Positions 24,867 to 35,210 of a stretch of DNA of 53,077 nucleotides are shown here, one piece after another. Each line of letters begins with the position of its first letter. Position 1 is the stretch's first letter. The DNA is from Candidatus Methanoperedens nitratireducens. Its GTDB lineage: Archaea; Halobacteriota; Methanosarcinia; Methanosarcinales; Methanoperedenaceae. A model generated the notes under the pieces. It saw only the letters and a program-made list of their open reading frames with translations, had not been told where the DNA came from and made no database searches. The translations under genes were made by a program, and so were the position numbers. Where the stretch lies: the NCBI RefSeq assembly GCF_900196725.1, contig NZ_FZMP01000249.1:1-53077 (forward strand), given 5' to 3'.

Positions 24867-25890
24867 AAATAGAAAAAAAGCCGGTTAAACTGGCGATAAC
24901 AATCCCGGCATACAACGAAGAGAACAGCATAGAAAAAGTCATTCGCGAAATACCTGGGATAATTGAAGGAATCGATGAGATCGAAGTAATAGTCATAAAC
25001 GACGGCTCAAAGGACAGGACATCCGAGGCAGCAGAACAGGCGGGCGCAGCAGGATAATCGAGTTCCCTTCCAACAAAGGGCTTGCTATCGCCTTCAAGGA
25101 GGGGCTGAACGCAGCCATCGACAGCGGCGCCGACATCATAGTGAACATCGACGCGGACGGTCAGTACAACCCGCTTGAGATACCGAAGCTCATCAAGCCC
25201 ATCCTGGACGGGAAGGCGGAGATCGTGCTCGGCTCAAGGTTCGCGGGGACGATCGAGCATATGGTGCCCCAGAAGAGGTACGGGAACAGGCTTGCGACTT
25301 TTGTGGTAGGTATCGCGTCCGGAATGAAAGTCTCTGACGCCCAGACGGGATTCAGGGCATTTTCAAGAGAGGCTGCCCTGCGGCTTGTGATCCATTCGGG
25401 TTATACATATACCCAGGAGACTATCGTCCAGGCAGCGCACAAAAGGATAAGCATGGTTGAGGTCCCTGTTGAATTCAGGAAGAGGAACGGCGACGGGCAG
25501 TCAAGGCTCATATCCAATATAATCAACTATGCGAAGAACTCGGCAATAACGCTGATAAGGACATATACTTCTTACAACCCCCTCAGGACGTTCACTTACC
25601 TCGGCGGCGGTATTTTCCTTCTGGGGATAGCTCTTGGCTCAAGGGTCCTGATCCATTTCATCGAGACGGGAATGGTCACCCCATATCTTCCCACGGCGCT
25701 TCTTGCGTCGGTTCTGGCTATAATCGGATTCCAGATAATCGTGATAGGGCTGATAGGGGACATATCCCATCAGAACAGGCATATTATGGAAGAGACGCTG
25801 TACAGGATGAGAAGAATAGATAAAGAAATACTTAGAGATAGGGATCTGGACCCGGTTAGAGAAGTGATGGCTTTAGAGAGGCGGATTTAA
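24863..25890 (+). CDS. Family 2 glycosyltransferase (polyprenyl-phosphate type), reading frame broken
   Basis: A DPM1/GtrB-like enzyme that moves a sugar from a nucleotide donor to a polyprenyl phosphate on the inner membrane face. It starts with LAITIPAYNEENSIEKVIREIPG and VIVINDGSKDRTSE, then has the metal-binding DADGQYNP (DxD) and the acceptor region GSRFAG, and two C-terminal membrane helices. The first frame stops at 25055; the rest continues in another frame from RIIEFPSNKGLAIAFKEGLN. One extra base near 25048 (GCAGCAGGATAA) restores 342 residues. Likely a sequence error. It opens the glycan region. Confidence 0.8.
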
Positions 25891-25914
25891 GATAAGAGCG
25901 GAGACGTTGCCAGG

Positions 25915-26022
25915 ATGAAAGTAACAATGATCGGCACGCTTCCGCCGATAAAGGGCATTTCTCCTATAAGCATAGAACAATTGGTATATTTATATGAGAG
26001 TATGCATAGCTCAAAATGTTAG
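25915..26022 (+). pseudogene. N-terminal stub of a glycosyltransferase at a cassette border
   Basis: MKVTMIGTLPPIKGISPIS is a typical start of an archaeal GT4 glycosyltransferase, in the GC-richer style of the upstream genes. After about 20 residues it becomes unrelated (IEQLVYLYESM) and stops at 26022, overlapping the next gene in another frame. This looks like a host gene cut by arrival of the AT-rich cassette at about 25965. Confidence 0.55.
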
Positions 26023-27154
26023 TTTAGCAGATCACCTTGCATTATCAACATATCTCCGAAGTATTACAAAATATTTAGCAAAGCAAGAATCTATTGAACT
26101 AGTATTACTACCTCTCAAAGGTTCTCATATTCCAAGCGATATTCCTCAGAATATAGAGATTCATGAAATAGAGGGTAGCCTTTATTCTATAAAAGGAAAT
26201 ATTAAATATGCATATAATCTTTATAAAAAAATTAGTGAATTAAGTAAGGAGAAGCCAATAGATATAATTCACTGCCTATATCCAAACTCAGCGATACTCG
26301 GTGCTTGCCTTTTTAAACGAAAATCGCCAAACACTAAAATTATTTATGATATCCGTAGCCCTTGGATAGAAATGAGCATTGAAAAGAAGACTATTCCAAA
26401 ATTTATGATTCCAATTTATCGCATGTTGGCATACCAGAGTGAAAGAACTCTGGCGAAACATGTTGATGGGTTTATCTTTATAACAGAAGGATTAAAAAAA
26501 TTTTACGAAGGCTTAATTGAACTCGATAACAAGCCTACAACTGTGATACCATCCGGCGTTGATATTGATATGTTTTCCTCTATAGATAAGAAGAATGCAA
26601 TTAGAACAAAGTATAAAATATCTGAAGAAGATTTTTTAATAGGTTATGTCGGTGTGATCTCTAAGATGAGAGAACTAGATTTCATTTTGAATACATTTAA
26701 AAATTTAATTAATAACAATAAAAAATATAAATTAATGTTTGTTGGCGACGGTGACGCTAAAGAATATTTAGAGAAATTATCTACCGAGCTTAAAATACAA
26801 GATAATGTCATCTTTACAGGGAGAGTCCCTTATGAACAAGTTCCTTACTATATGTCTGAATTTAACTTGGGGTTATGCCATCTTCCAGACAAGTTTGTTT
26901 TTAGATACAGCTTTCCAATGAAGGTCTTGGAGTATCTCGCTTGTGGTATTCCTGTTTTAGCATCAGATATTGAGGCACATAGAGAGATTGCTATGCAAGT
27001 AGATAATATAAGATTGTACAAAAATGAAGAAGAAGCCCTTACAGTTAGTTTATATAATTTTTCTAATCTAAAACCCGATAACAAGAGAATACAAGATTTC
27101 TCTTGGTTTAATTTAACAAATAAGATTATTGATAGTTATAAGAGGGTTTTATAA
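25994..27154 (+). CDS. Family 4 glycosyltransferase
   Basis: A 386-residue GT-B fold enzyme. The C-terminal nucleotide-sugar domain is clear: VIPSGVDIDMFSS, IGYVGVISKMRELDFIL, VGDGDAKEYL, VIFTGRVPYEQVPYYM and PMKVLEYLACGIPVLASD, the last being the E-x7-E-like donor region. The N-terminal acceptor domain is more variable. Donor and acceptor are unknown. It is the first gene of the AT-rich cassette, with a shared base with the next gene (27154), so one operon. Codon third positions are mostly A or T, unlike the flanks. Confidence 0.85.
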   Translation: MRVCIAQNVSLADHLALSTYLRSITKYLAKQESIELVLLPLKGSHIPSDIPQNIEIHEIEGSLYSIKGNIKYAYNLYKKISELSKEKPIDIIHCLYPNSAILGACLFKRKSPNTKIIYDIRSPWIEMSIEKKTIPKFMIPIYRMLAYQSERTLAKHVDGFIFITEGLKKFYEGLIELDNKPTTVIPSGVDIDMFSSIDKKNAIRTKYKISEEDFLIGYVGVISKMRELDFILNTFKNLINNNKKYKLMFVGDGDAKEYLEKLSTELKIQDNVIFTGRVPYEQVPYYMSEFNLGLCHLPDKFVFRYSFPMKVLEYLACGIPVLASDIEAHREIAMQVDNIRLYKNEEEALTVSLYNFSNLKPDNKRIQDFSWFNLTNKIIDSYKRVL

Positions 27155-28635
27155 TGAGTAAAAAATCCGAATATGTTTCCCTGAGTATAATTTTAGCTCT
27201 TGCCTTTGTATTAATAACTCACTCACAATTCAAAATAGACACTCTTTATTCCTATGATGCATATTTTCAAAATGGAATTTCTCGTATTATTTTAGATAGT
27301 GGAGATGTTGTCTATGATGTCTTAGAGCCCCCATATGCTGCATCATCCACTGTAGTGACAATAGGTTATGTTCCAATGCCCCCTATTTCTCAAACAATTC
27401 TAAGTCTTGTAACATCTTCTAGTCTATTTTTTGCTGCAAAAATATATATTATAACGTTTTTTTTCATGCTCATATTAACAATCTATATACTTACAAAAAA
27501 AATTACAAAATCACCAGTAGCTTCTATTTTTTCTTCATTTGTTTTCATATTTATACCGATTGTTTTTTATAGATTAAATTATATTGTAGGCGAATCTTCT
27601 GCATTACTTTTATGGTTATTAATATTCTTCATACTCATAAACCAAAAAGCTACAATGCTTAATATTTCCTTGGTTCCTTTGTTTGTGGCAGGGTTAACAT
27701 TTCATCCAAGAAGTCTAATTTTTTATTTACCACTAATGATTATTCTATATCTATTGAAGAATGGATTCTCAAAAAACAATATAAATATAAGAAATCTAGT
27801 AATTGTTTTAAGTATTACTATTATAGCTATTCCATTCTTGAAATTTTTTATTTTGAATCTATTGGCATATTCTAAGCAAGGAGCAACCTATATTCTATTT
27901 CCCCCAATCACCGTACAACCAATCACTTTTGATTTTATATCCTCTCAATTTGGGATTTTTGTTTTACTAATTTCATTTTTTGGATTAATTTATCTATTCA
28001 AAAATATCAAGAAGTTTGAATATCAATTTCTAAGCGTATGGTTACTTCTTGGATGGATGCTTATTTTTGTGGGGTTTTATCTTTCATTTCCATCGAATAG
28101 ACTAACCTTACACCTAGGTGTAATATTAGCATTATTATGTGGCTGTGTGCTACAACTAGTTAAAAACAACTCCCAACGGATAATGATACCATTTATCCTC
28201 TTTTTGCTAATTGTACCTGTAGTTCCTATTTTCAATAAATCATCTTGGCATAATCCCTTTTTAGGGTGGGGGAATGAAGAAAAAAAAGCTATGATGTTTT
28301 TATCAAGCAACATAGTTGAAAAAGAACATGAGGAGGATTACTTAATTTTCACATCAGCATATAGTTTGCCATTTGGATATGGTTTAAAGCATATAGAGTT
28401 TAATGAAACATTACTTGCTGAGATATTAAGTAGTAGCACAGAGCAAGATTTATTATTAAAATTTAATCAAAAATACCCTAGTAAAAAGGTAGTTTATATC
28501 ATCAAAGAAAATTACGCAAATAAGATTATCAGCAATCGATTTCCAATATTGAAAAACTTGGATGACGGTAAAATAATTTATAGTAGTAGTAAAGTCCAGA
28601 TATACCGTTATCCTATTAAGGGGATTGAGACATGA
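27154..28635 (+). CDS. Multi-pass membrane protein, probable GT-C type glycosyltransferase
   Basis: A 493-residue protein with about 11 membrane helices. An acidic motif near the N-terminus after the first helix (IDTLYSYDAYFQNGI) fits the catalytic loop of GT-C enzymes that use polyprenyl-linked sugars (GT39/PMT-like or STT3-like). A soluble C-terminal part follows (EEDYLIFTSAYSLPFGYG...). It could alternatively be a polymerase of the Wzy type. It lies between two GT4 genes with overlaps at both ends. Confidence 0.6.
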   Translation: MSKKSEYVSLSIILALAFVLITHSQFKIDTLYSYDAYFQNGISRIILDSGDVVYDVLEPPYAASSTVVTIGYVPMPPISQTILSLVTSSSLFFAAKIYIITFFFMLILTIYILTKKITKSPVASIFSSFVFIFIPIVFYRLNYIVGESSALLLWLLIFFILINQKATMLNISLVPLFVAGLTFHPRSLIFYLPLMIILYLLKNGFSKNNINIRNLVIVLSITIIAIPFLKFFILNLLAYSKQGATYILFPPITVQPITFDFISSQFGIFVLLISFFGLIYLFKNIKKFEYQFLSVWLLLGWMLIFVGFYLSFPSNRLTLHLGVILALLCGCVLQLVKNNSQRIMIPFILFLLIVPVVPIFNKSSWHNPFLGWGNEEKKAMMFLSSNIVEKEHEEDYLIFTSAYSLPFGYGLKHIEFNETLLAEILSSSTEQDLLLKFNQKYPSKKVVYIIKENYANKIISNRFPILKNLDDGKIIYSSSKVQIYRYPIKGIET

Positions 28636-29773
28636 AAATAGGGATAATTACAGGTCTTTTATACCCCTGTACAAAAAGCGGTCCTGCCATAGTTACATAT
28701 AATCTGGCAAATTATTTAGCAAAGAAAAATATTGAAGTTACAATATTTGGTGCAATAAAACAAAAACAATCCACCGAAATAGAAGAATATTATCCAAAGG
28801 TGGATTTGAGAACACATGTTGAAAAAAGTACGTTTTCTGTGCTTTCTTATCAATTCAAATATATAAAGCAAATTAATAGTAAAGATTTTGATATTCTTCA
28901 TCTTGAAAATCTACCTGGAGCTAGGGGTTTCATAATAGTTCCACTCCTACATGCTTTAAATAATAATGTTAAGATAATCCAAAAAATACATGGATGGCCT
29001 CCAACCGAATTAAATTTTAGATTTGATAGCGTTTTTAAAAGAATTATGTACCGGCTCCATTGGAGCGTTGCAAAAGAGATTATACATAATTACAGCGATA
29101 AAATTATTGTGAATAGTAATTTTATGAAAGAGACTGTAAGTAAAGATTTTCACAAGCATATCGATGTAATCCCAAATGGCATAGATTTAAATGTCTGGAA
29201 ACCGGCAAAAAAAATAAATATAAAAGGGAGAAAGAATGTTGTTTTTGGGGGAGATTCTCTATAGAAAAGGGTGTAGATCTTATTATAGAATCTGCAAAAA
29301 ATATTATAAAAATGGACACGGATGTACACTTTTATTTAATTGGTGATGGCCCAATTTTAGAATCCCTTCAGCAACAATCTAAGAAGGCTAAAATAGAAAG
29401 AAATATACACTTTATGGGTTTCTTACCCCTTCAAGAACTTATAAAGTATGCATCTACGGCTGATATTGCTATATTCCCATCTCGATATGAGCCTTTTGGG
29501 ATGATGATCTTAGAAGCGATGGCTCTAAAAAAACCAATTATAGCCACAAATGTAGGTGGTATAAAAGAGATTATACAAAATTATAATAACGGAATTTTAG
29601 TAAATCCTGACAGCAATGAGATATCCGAAGCGTTGGTAAAACTTCTAAAGGATGAAGAGTTACAGGAGACATTAAGTGTAAATGCATATGAAACATCAAA
29701 AAGATATGATTGGGATAAGGTTTGTGAAAGTTATATAAACTGCTATCAGACGATTGGTGGAGACTTAAAATGA
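28632..29773 (+). CDS. Family 4 glycosyltransferase, reading frame broken
   Basis: The N-terminal half (28632-29264) has GIITGLLYPCTKSGPAIVTYNLANYLAKK and ends in VIPNGIDLNVWKP followed by NVVFGGDSL-stop. The C-terminal half continues in another frame: FSIEKGVDLIIESAKN, FYLIGDGPI, NIHFMGFLP, PSRYEPFGMMILEAMALKKPIIATNVGG. One extra G in the G5 run at about 29247-29251 gives VVFGGRFSIEKG, a typical GT4 sequence, and a 380-residue enzyme. A missing base in the sequence is likely. It overlaps neighbours by four bases on each side. Confidence 0.8.
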
Positions 29774-30390
29774 AAAATGATATTATTAAACCAATAAGTT
29801 CAGAAGGTGTTCACGAAACAGTATTAGAACTAATATTTAACAAAAAAGGTAAAGTTTTAGATGCTGCGGCCGGTCAAGGATTTTTATCGAAAATACTTTT
29901 GGAGAGAGGGTTTGAAGTTTATCCGGTTGATATAAATACTTCCCAATTTTCTTATGGTAGATTAGAATGTCAGGCTGTAGATTTAAATAAACAATTACCT
30001 TTTGAAGATAATTTTTTTGATTTCATTATTAGTGTTGAAACCATAGAACATTTAGAGAATCCTTGGCATTTTATAAGGGAATTAAATAGAGTTCTGAAAA
30101 ATGAAGGTCAATTAATAATTACCACGCCAAATGTAACCAACATATTCTCAAGAGCGTTATTCCTGACTAATGGGAGATATGTACTTTTCTCCAAGCGGGA
30201 CGTACAAAATAAATATCATATTACACCTCTCCCAATGTGGATCTTAGAAGGAATTCTAGAACGAGAGGGTTTTAAAACAGAAATAATAACATGCAGTAAA
30301 GGCTATATTCCATTATTTAAAAAATATTTTAAAACCAAAGAATTATTATTAGGGCATGTATTGATAGTGTCTGCTAGAAAAATTAAGTAG
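29770..30390 (+). CDS. Class I SAM-dependent methyltransferase
   Basis: A 206-residue methyltransferase. Motif I is VLDAAAGQGFLSKILLERG; FDFIISVETIEHLENPWHFIRELNRVLKNEGQLIITTPN covers motifs II and III and marks the UbiG/type 11 group. In a glycan cluster it probably methylates a sugar or end-caps a chain, which can set chain length; this is inference. It overlaps the preceding GT4 by four bases and is the last gene of the AT-rich cassette. Confidence 0.85.
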   Translation: MKNDIIKPISSEGVHETVLELIFNKKGKVLDAAAGQGFLSKILLERGFEVYPVDINTSQFSYGRLECQAVDLNKQLPFEDNFFDFIISVETIEHLENPWHFIRELNRVLKNEGQLIITTPNVTNIFSRALFLTNGRYVLFSKRDVQNKYHITPLPMWILEGILEREGFKTEIITCSKGYIPLFKKYFKTKELLLGHVLIVSARKIK

Positions 30391-30507
30391 CACAGTAAAA
30401 ACTTGTGTGATCTCATCATGTTGAATAAATGCAAAAATCGATACAAATTATTTATCTCCTTAACTATACTATGAACTATTCCGTTATCCAAATAGACCGA
30501 GGTTGAC

Positions 30508-31926
30508 TTGGGCGCATTAGCACTCGGCACATTATACTTCATCCTCGTCCAGATAGTATTCCTAGCCAGCGGCTACGCCATCCACGCAGGTCTCGGCAGG
30601 ATGCTGGGTCCTGAGCTCTACGGCACCTTCGGCGTTGTTATATCTCTTGTTACCATGTTCAACTTCATCCTCACAACCGGACTTCCCCAGGCAGCCTCAC
30701 GCCATATCGCGCTGGATAAAGCGAACACATTCGCCGTGAAAAGAGCTGCTAATAAAATCATGCTGTATCTTTCTACAGGCATTTTTTTAGCCTATTTCCT
30801 GCTTGCGGACATGATCTCATCCCTTCTCCTTGACCCCGGGCTTGCTATCTATATCAGGATATCTGCCATTATAATTCCGGTATACGCATTCTATTCTTTA
30901 TATACGGGCTTCTTGAACGGTTTGAGAGAATTCGGAAAGCAGGCAAAAGCTATGATCTCTTACAACATTGCGAAGGTCGCAGGGATTTTCGCCCTTGTAC
31001 TGATGGGATTCTCAGTCGGCGGAGCAATCGCAGGATTCGCCCTTGCGCCGCTTATAGGCCTTATTGTTGCAGGCTACTATTTCAAGCCCGGGGAGGCGGA
31101 GAACGGGTTTAAACAGAAAAAATTGGTGGATTTTGCAATACCCGTAATAATATCCTCGGTCGCATTTAATGCTCTTATGAGCCTTGACCTGTTCTTTGTG
31201 AAAAGGATAATTGCCGGGGATGGTGTCGGCTATTATACCGCTGCTTCCAATCTCTCAAGGCTTCCTTTCTATGCCTTAACAGCGATGGGCACAGCCCTCT
31301 TCCCTGCGATCGCCGCATCAAGGGACAGGGAGCAGATCCAGAATTATTTAACGGGCGCGATGAAATATCTCCTGATAATGCTGTTCCTGATAGTAGCTCT
31401 TATAAGTGCGACATCCGGCAGCCTTGTTACTCTCTTCTATTCTTCAAAATATATCCCTGCCGCATTACCGCTCAATACATTGATCTTCGGTCTTGGGTTC
31501 CTGACGCTCTTTTCCATTTTCACAACGGTGATAACAGCAACCGGAAGGGCTAAATCCGCTATGCTTTTTTCCATAGCCGTGCTGCCGGTCGCATTCATTG
31601 CCAATGCCGCTCTGGTGCCTGTTTATGGTCTGGAAGGCGCTGCTATGGCAACTACAATTGCAGGATTTCTTGGCTTTATAGCAGTTCTATTTTATGTGCA
31701 CAGGATTGCCGGAAAAGTTGCCGAGCCGCGGTCAGTACTCAGGGTCGGGCTGGCGTCTGTCATAGTATTCATATTGATATCGCAGATCCATGTCTCACCT
31801 ATCCTTTTGCCTGCTCTGTATATTGGAATGTCAATTTTATATTTTGGCATTCTTGTTATTCTGAAAGAGGTAGGTATGGAGGATTTAAATAAGTTAAAAG
31901 AGAGTTTTGAGGGCAGGAAACTATAA
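30508..31926 (+). CDS. Polysaccharide flippase (Wzx/MATE-like)
   Basis: A 472-residue protein with about 14 membrane helices of the MOP superfamily that flips polyprenyl-linked oligosaccharides. Features include an N-terminal LGTLYFILVQIVFLASGYAIHAGLGRMLGPELYGTFGVVIS, the usual polysaccharide-synthesis start, and TTGLPQAASRHIAL. The start is probably TTG at 30508; the frame has no ATG nearby and an in-frame stop at 30493. Codon use returns to the GC-richer style of the host. It completes the export route for glycans made by the upstream enzymes. Confidence 0.85.
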   Translation: MGALALGTLYFILVQIVFLASGYAIHAGLGRMLGPELYGTFGVVISLVTMFNFILTTGLPQAASRHIALDKANTFAVKRAANKIMLYLSTGIFLAYFLLADMISSLLLDPGLAIYIRISAIIIPVYAFYSLYTGFLNGLREFGKQAKAMISYNIAKVAGIFALVLMGFSVGGAIAGFALAPLIGLIVAGYYFKPGEAENGFKQKKLVDFAIPVIISSVAFNALMSLDLFFVKRIIAGDGVGYYTAASNLSRLPFYALTAMGTALFPAIAASRDREQIQNYLTGAMKYLLIMLFLIVALISATSGSLVTLFYSSKYIPAALPLNTLIFGLGFLTLFSIFTTVITATGRAKSAMLFSIAVLPVAFIANAALVPVYGLEGAAMATTIAGFLGFIAVLFYVHRIAGKVAEPRSVLRVGLASVIVFILISQIHVSPILLPALYIGMSILYFGILVILKEVGMEDLNKLKESFEGRKL

Positions 31927-31945
31927 TCGTAAAAATTCAGGTATT

Positions 31946-33610
31946 ATGTTCAAAAAAAAACTGGAGGATGCACTTAACTGGATAAAAGAACCTGTTATAC
32001 AGGATATTAAAAATGTTTTTATACGTACCTACATCCAGCTATCAATTCTCTTCGTTATTGCCATCTTCCTGAAAGAGATCGGGTTATTGCCCACATATTT
32101 TTTGAATTATATACTTTTCGGATACCTGCTGCCGGTATTCGCTATTCCGCTTCTTCTTGAGCACGAAAAATCAGGTAAACCGGGAATTCGGATAAAAACT
32201 GTCTATATCTATCTGGCATTAATCATCCTGTTTATCTTTACCATAAGTATTCGGCTGCTGCCGTACGCTGATAATTCTATCCCTCTCGGCTATGACACAG
32301 GATACTATAAGTACACGATTGACCTGTACCTGAATACCCTTCCCGGCATACCTGAATCATCGCTTCCTTTATGGATAAAACAAATGCATGAGCAGGGGTT
32401 TTTCGTCCTGTTCGATGCATTGCATATTTTTAGCGGTATGGATTCGATACAGGCGCTCACCTACCTATTCCCGTTCCTTTCTGCCCTGCTTCTTCTACCC
32501 CTGTTCATTTTAACAAGATGGATTTTTGATGAAAAAGCAGCCGTACTTGCCAGCGTACTTTACGCCGTATCCTATACCCAGTTCACAGCATTTACATTTA
32601 TGTATCTGAGGAACCTCCTTGGTATGTTCTTTTTATTATTAGCCCTTTATGCTCTTGAAAAAAAGAGATATGCGCTTATTGCCATCATGTTCGCCGCCCT
32701 TGGGATATACCACAGGCCGGAGTTTCTCATATTTTCTCTTATATTAGCAGGTTATTTCCTGAAAAACCGCGACACAAAGCTCATGTATTCAATATCATTA
32801 ACTGCGATCCTCATCGCCCCCTTCTGGCTTCCAAGGGCTGATCAGTATTTTTCATTGATATCCGGAGTCTCAAGTACCATGGTTCAGAACATTCAGAGTG
32901 AGCCCGCAGGAGGTGGTACTTTCTTCGGTTTTAACATATACGAATGGGTATCTCTGGCATATCTCCCCTTCGGCATAATCGGAGCCTTATACCTGGTTCA
33001 TAGAAAAACGTGGAACTCCCTTCTTATCTATTTTATGATCAACGGGGTAATTGTAGTTTTTAAACTTTTCTTCTTCAATCGCCTGATCATAGATTTGGAT
33101 ATAGTGGTACTGATCCTCGCGTCAGCCGGAATACTGTACACGTTCTTAACAAGCAGGAAAATACCCCAGATAGCAGGGGTCGTTTTCGTTCTTCTGCTCG
33201 TGGTCTCAGGTGGAATTGTCACCCTTCAGAAAGCCGATGAAGTAAAGCCGTTTGCAAATGAAGGGCAGATAAGCGCCCTGGAGTGGCTCTCAGAGAACTC
33301 GGAGCCGGATGCCTTCATACTTGCGACAAGCTACGATGCTCCGTGGGCACTGGCATGGGGCAACAGGAGAGTACTTGCCCCGGGACTTTTTGAATGGGAT
33401 AATAGCGGCAAAGAAAAGTGGCTTAGGTTTTTAGCTACGAACGATCCTTCCGAGGCAGTGGACTTCCTAAAAAAACATGATGAAAAGGTTTATATATTTT
33501 ACTCTTTTAACAAGTTCAACTGGATGAATCTTGAAAAATTTAATAACTCATCTTTCACTAAAATTCCGCTGAAGGATGCCGTAGTTTATCGCTATGACGG
33601 AAATAAGTGA
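31946..33610 (+). CDS. Multi-pass membrane protein, probable GT-C type glycosyltransferase
   Basis: About 554 residues with 11-12 membrane helices. After the helices near the N-terminus it has IPLGYDTGYYKYTIDLYL, an acidic loop typical of GT-C enzymes, and a soluble C-terminal part with ALEWLSENSEPDAFILATSYDAPWALAWGNRRVLAPG. I chose the ATG at 31946 because the upstream TTG (31907) lies inside the flippase gene. Family assignment is by topology and motif only. It probably adds a sugar outside the membrane or to a surface protein. Confidence 0.6.
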   Translation: MFKKKLEDALNWIKEPVIQDIKNVFIRTYIQLSILFVIAIFLKEIGLLPTYFLNYILFGYLLPVFAIPLLLEHEKSGKPGIRIKTVYIYLALIILFIFTISIRLLPYADNSIPLGYDTGYYKYTIDLYLNTLPGIPESSLPLWIKQMHEQGFFVLFDALHIFSGMDSIQALTYLFPFLSALLLLPLFILTRWIFDEKAAVLASVLYAVSYTQFTAFTFMYLRNLLGMFFLLLALYALEKKRYALIAIMFAALGIYHRPEFLIFSLILAGYFLKNRDTKLMYSISLTAILIAPFWLPRADQYFSLISGVSSTMVQNIQSEPAGGGTFFGFNIYEWVSLAYLPFGIIGALYLVHRKTWNSLLIYFMINGVIVVFKLFFFNRLIIDLDIVVLILASAGILYTFLTSRKIPQIAGVVFVLLLVVSGGIVTLQKADEVKPFANEGQISALEWLSENSEPDAFILATSYDAPWALAWGNRRVLAPGLFEWDNSGKEKWLRFLATNDPSEAVDFLKKHDEKVYIFYSFNKFNWMNLEKFNNSSFTKIPLKDAVVYRYDGNK

Positions 33611-33654
33611 TATAATTTCGGTATACTTCTGTTAAAGTGTTTTAAGATGATTAT

Positions 33655-33718
33655 AAACCGAAATAAACTGTAATAAACCGTAAAAATTGATAAAAACGAT
33701 AGATAAGTTATTATTTTA
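33655..33718 (+). promoter_or_regulatory. Phased AAAC array with TATA-like box (surface protein operon)
   Basis: AAAC occurs at 33655, 33665, 33675 and 33694, with AAAT at 33684 filling the gap: a step of 9-10 bp. Ten bases after the last unit a TATA-like TTATTATTTTA begins (33708-33718). The start codon is at 33752. The design matches the arrays before surface protein copies 2 and 3. Confidence 0.6.
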
Positions 33719-33751
33719 TCATAATCATCATAATCAACATAATAAGAACTG

Positions 33752-35209
33752 ATGGCTATGCGAATTATTGTATACACGATCCCATTTACAGCAGTACTTT
33801 ATATTTTATATCTCAGTCTGTATGCTCCTGTGTTGCCTGATAACCCCCCCATTCCAACAGGATCAGATTCAACAGTCTACACTATAGATGTAGGAGCGCA
33901 GGATAGTAAGGGAGATGCTGTACTTCAGGGACCTTTTGACAGGACTTCATATCCGATAAGTAAAGGTAATGTCACTTACAGATTCATTGAAAAAGATCTT
34001 GTTTACTTTAATAGTCCGGTTAAACAAAATTTCAGCAGGGTAAAAGTTGAAATGAAATTTATAGACACAATCCCGCAGGGCTATGAATTTAAAGTGGGGA
34101 TGAAAAATAAAAAGGAGTGGAGCTACGTATGGAATACTCTTTATAACCCATTTTATGCATCTCTTGGAACGTTCAATCTGACAGGGGAAGATAGCCGGAT
34201 CCGTGTTTATTCGCTGAATGCCAATATTACAACCCCTATCTCATCCTTTCTTAGTTCTCCTTCCGAGGGTTCTACAATAGCTACAGATGCCCCTGTCGAA
34301 ATATATAATGACCCCGCTGCCACGTACAAGGAGTCCGGTTCAAGCATCGGTGAACTCAGGGGAGTCCATACCTTCTATATTTACACTAAAGGGAACCTGA
34401 GCTTATCCGTGAAAAAGCAGGACCTTAACTGGTACAACGGCCCGGATGTTCTTGATATAAACCTTTACTCCCCTGCAAACGAACTGATAAAAAACATAAC
34501 GATATCAGATGACGGTAACCTGGGAAAAGATAATATTAAAGGACATCTGCAAAATGGCACACTTGGGTCAGTCGTTAAGGAGGGTATTTATAAAGTCACT
34601 ATGAGAGGTGGAAGCGATATCCTTATTCGGAAAATTGAGCTTAACAATGGCAACATTGTAGTGCAGAACCCTTTCCTCGCAGGTGTACAATATACCTACT
34701 CTACAAGGTTTAACCTGTACACAAGGGCTGCGACCGGAGATAGGTTAGGGTTTATGACTTATCACAATGAAGGTCTTCAAACTATACGCATAACCAATGG
34801 TAACTATACTAGATCACTTAATATTTCTACAGTTAATAGCTGGCATTACATAGACCTTCCTTCAAGCAATGAGCTTTATAAGATAGAAATTCCAAAAGGC
34901 AATATCTTAATAGATTCAGATAGCTATTTCTCGTTCTCAAAAGATTCATATTTTACCCCTCAGGCAATTAAAATACTTCCCCTGCAGGATAGCATAGACT
35001 GGCTTAAAATAAATAAAGTGGATTATATTATTATCCCCAACAGCCAGGAGTCTAAAGATGGCAACTGGACTATTGCCAGTGTCGAATACGATCTTTCAGA
35101 CGCCTATATAAATAATAATACACTAAATTTTGCTATAAGCGCGCCGCACCTCAATAAATACAATTATTCAGTACCTGTGGACTGGATCAGGATTTACCTG
35201 GAGGAATAG
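33752..35209 (+). CDS. Secreted or anchored surface protein, related to the next gene
   Basis: A 485-residue extracellular protein with one N-terminal membrane helix (IIVYTIPFTAVLYILYLSLYAP). The body is beta-rich and has the phrases SFLSSPSEGSTIATDAPVEIYNDP, IGELRGVHTFYIYTKGNLSLSVKKQDLNWYNGPDVLDINLYSP and NIVVQNPFLAGVQY. All of these recur in the next gene, so the two share a duplicated domain of about 250 residues. No known family is recognised. It is two bases from the next gene, the same operon. It could be a glycan-bound envelope protein or a substrate of the nearby glycosyltransferases. Confidence 0.65.
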   Translation: MAMRIIVYTIPFTAVLYILYLSLYAPVLPDNPPIPTGSDSTVYTIDVGAQDSKGDAVLQGPFDRTSYPISKGNVTYRFIEKDLVYFNSPVKQNFSRVKVEMKFIDTIPQGYEFKVGMKNKKEWSYVWNTLYNPFYASLGTFNLTGEDSRIRVYSLNANITTPISSFLSSPSEGSTIATDAPVEIYNDPAATYKESGSSIGELRGVHTFYIYTKGNLSLSVKKQDLNWYNGPDVLDINLYSPANELIKNITISDDGNLGKDNIKGHLQNGTLGSVVKEGIYKVTMRGGSDILIRKIELNNGNIVVQNPFLAGVQYTYSTRFNLYTRAATGDRLGFMTYHNEGLQTIRITNGNYTRSLNISTVNSWHYIDLPSSNELYKIEIPKGNILIDSDSYFSFSKDSYFTPQAIKILPLQDSIDWLKINKVDYIIIPNSQESKDGNWTIASVEYDLSDAYINNNTLNFAISAPHLNKYNYSVPVDWIRIYLEE

Positions 35210-35210
35210 C

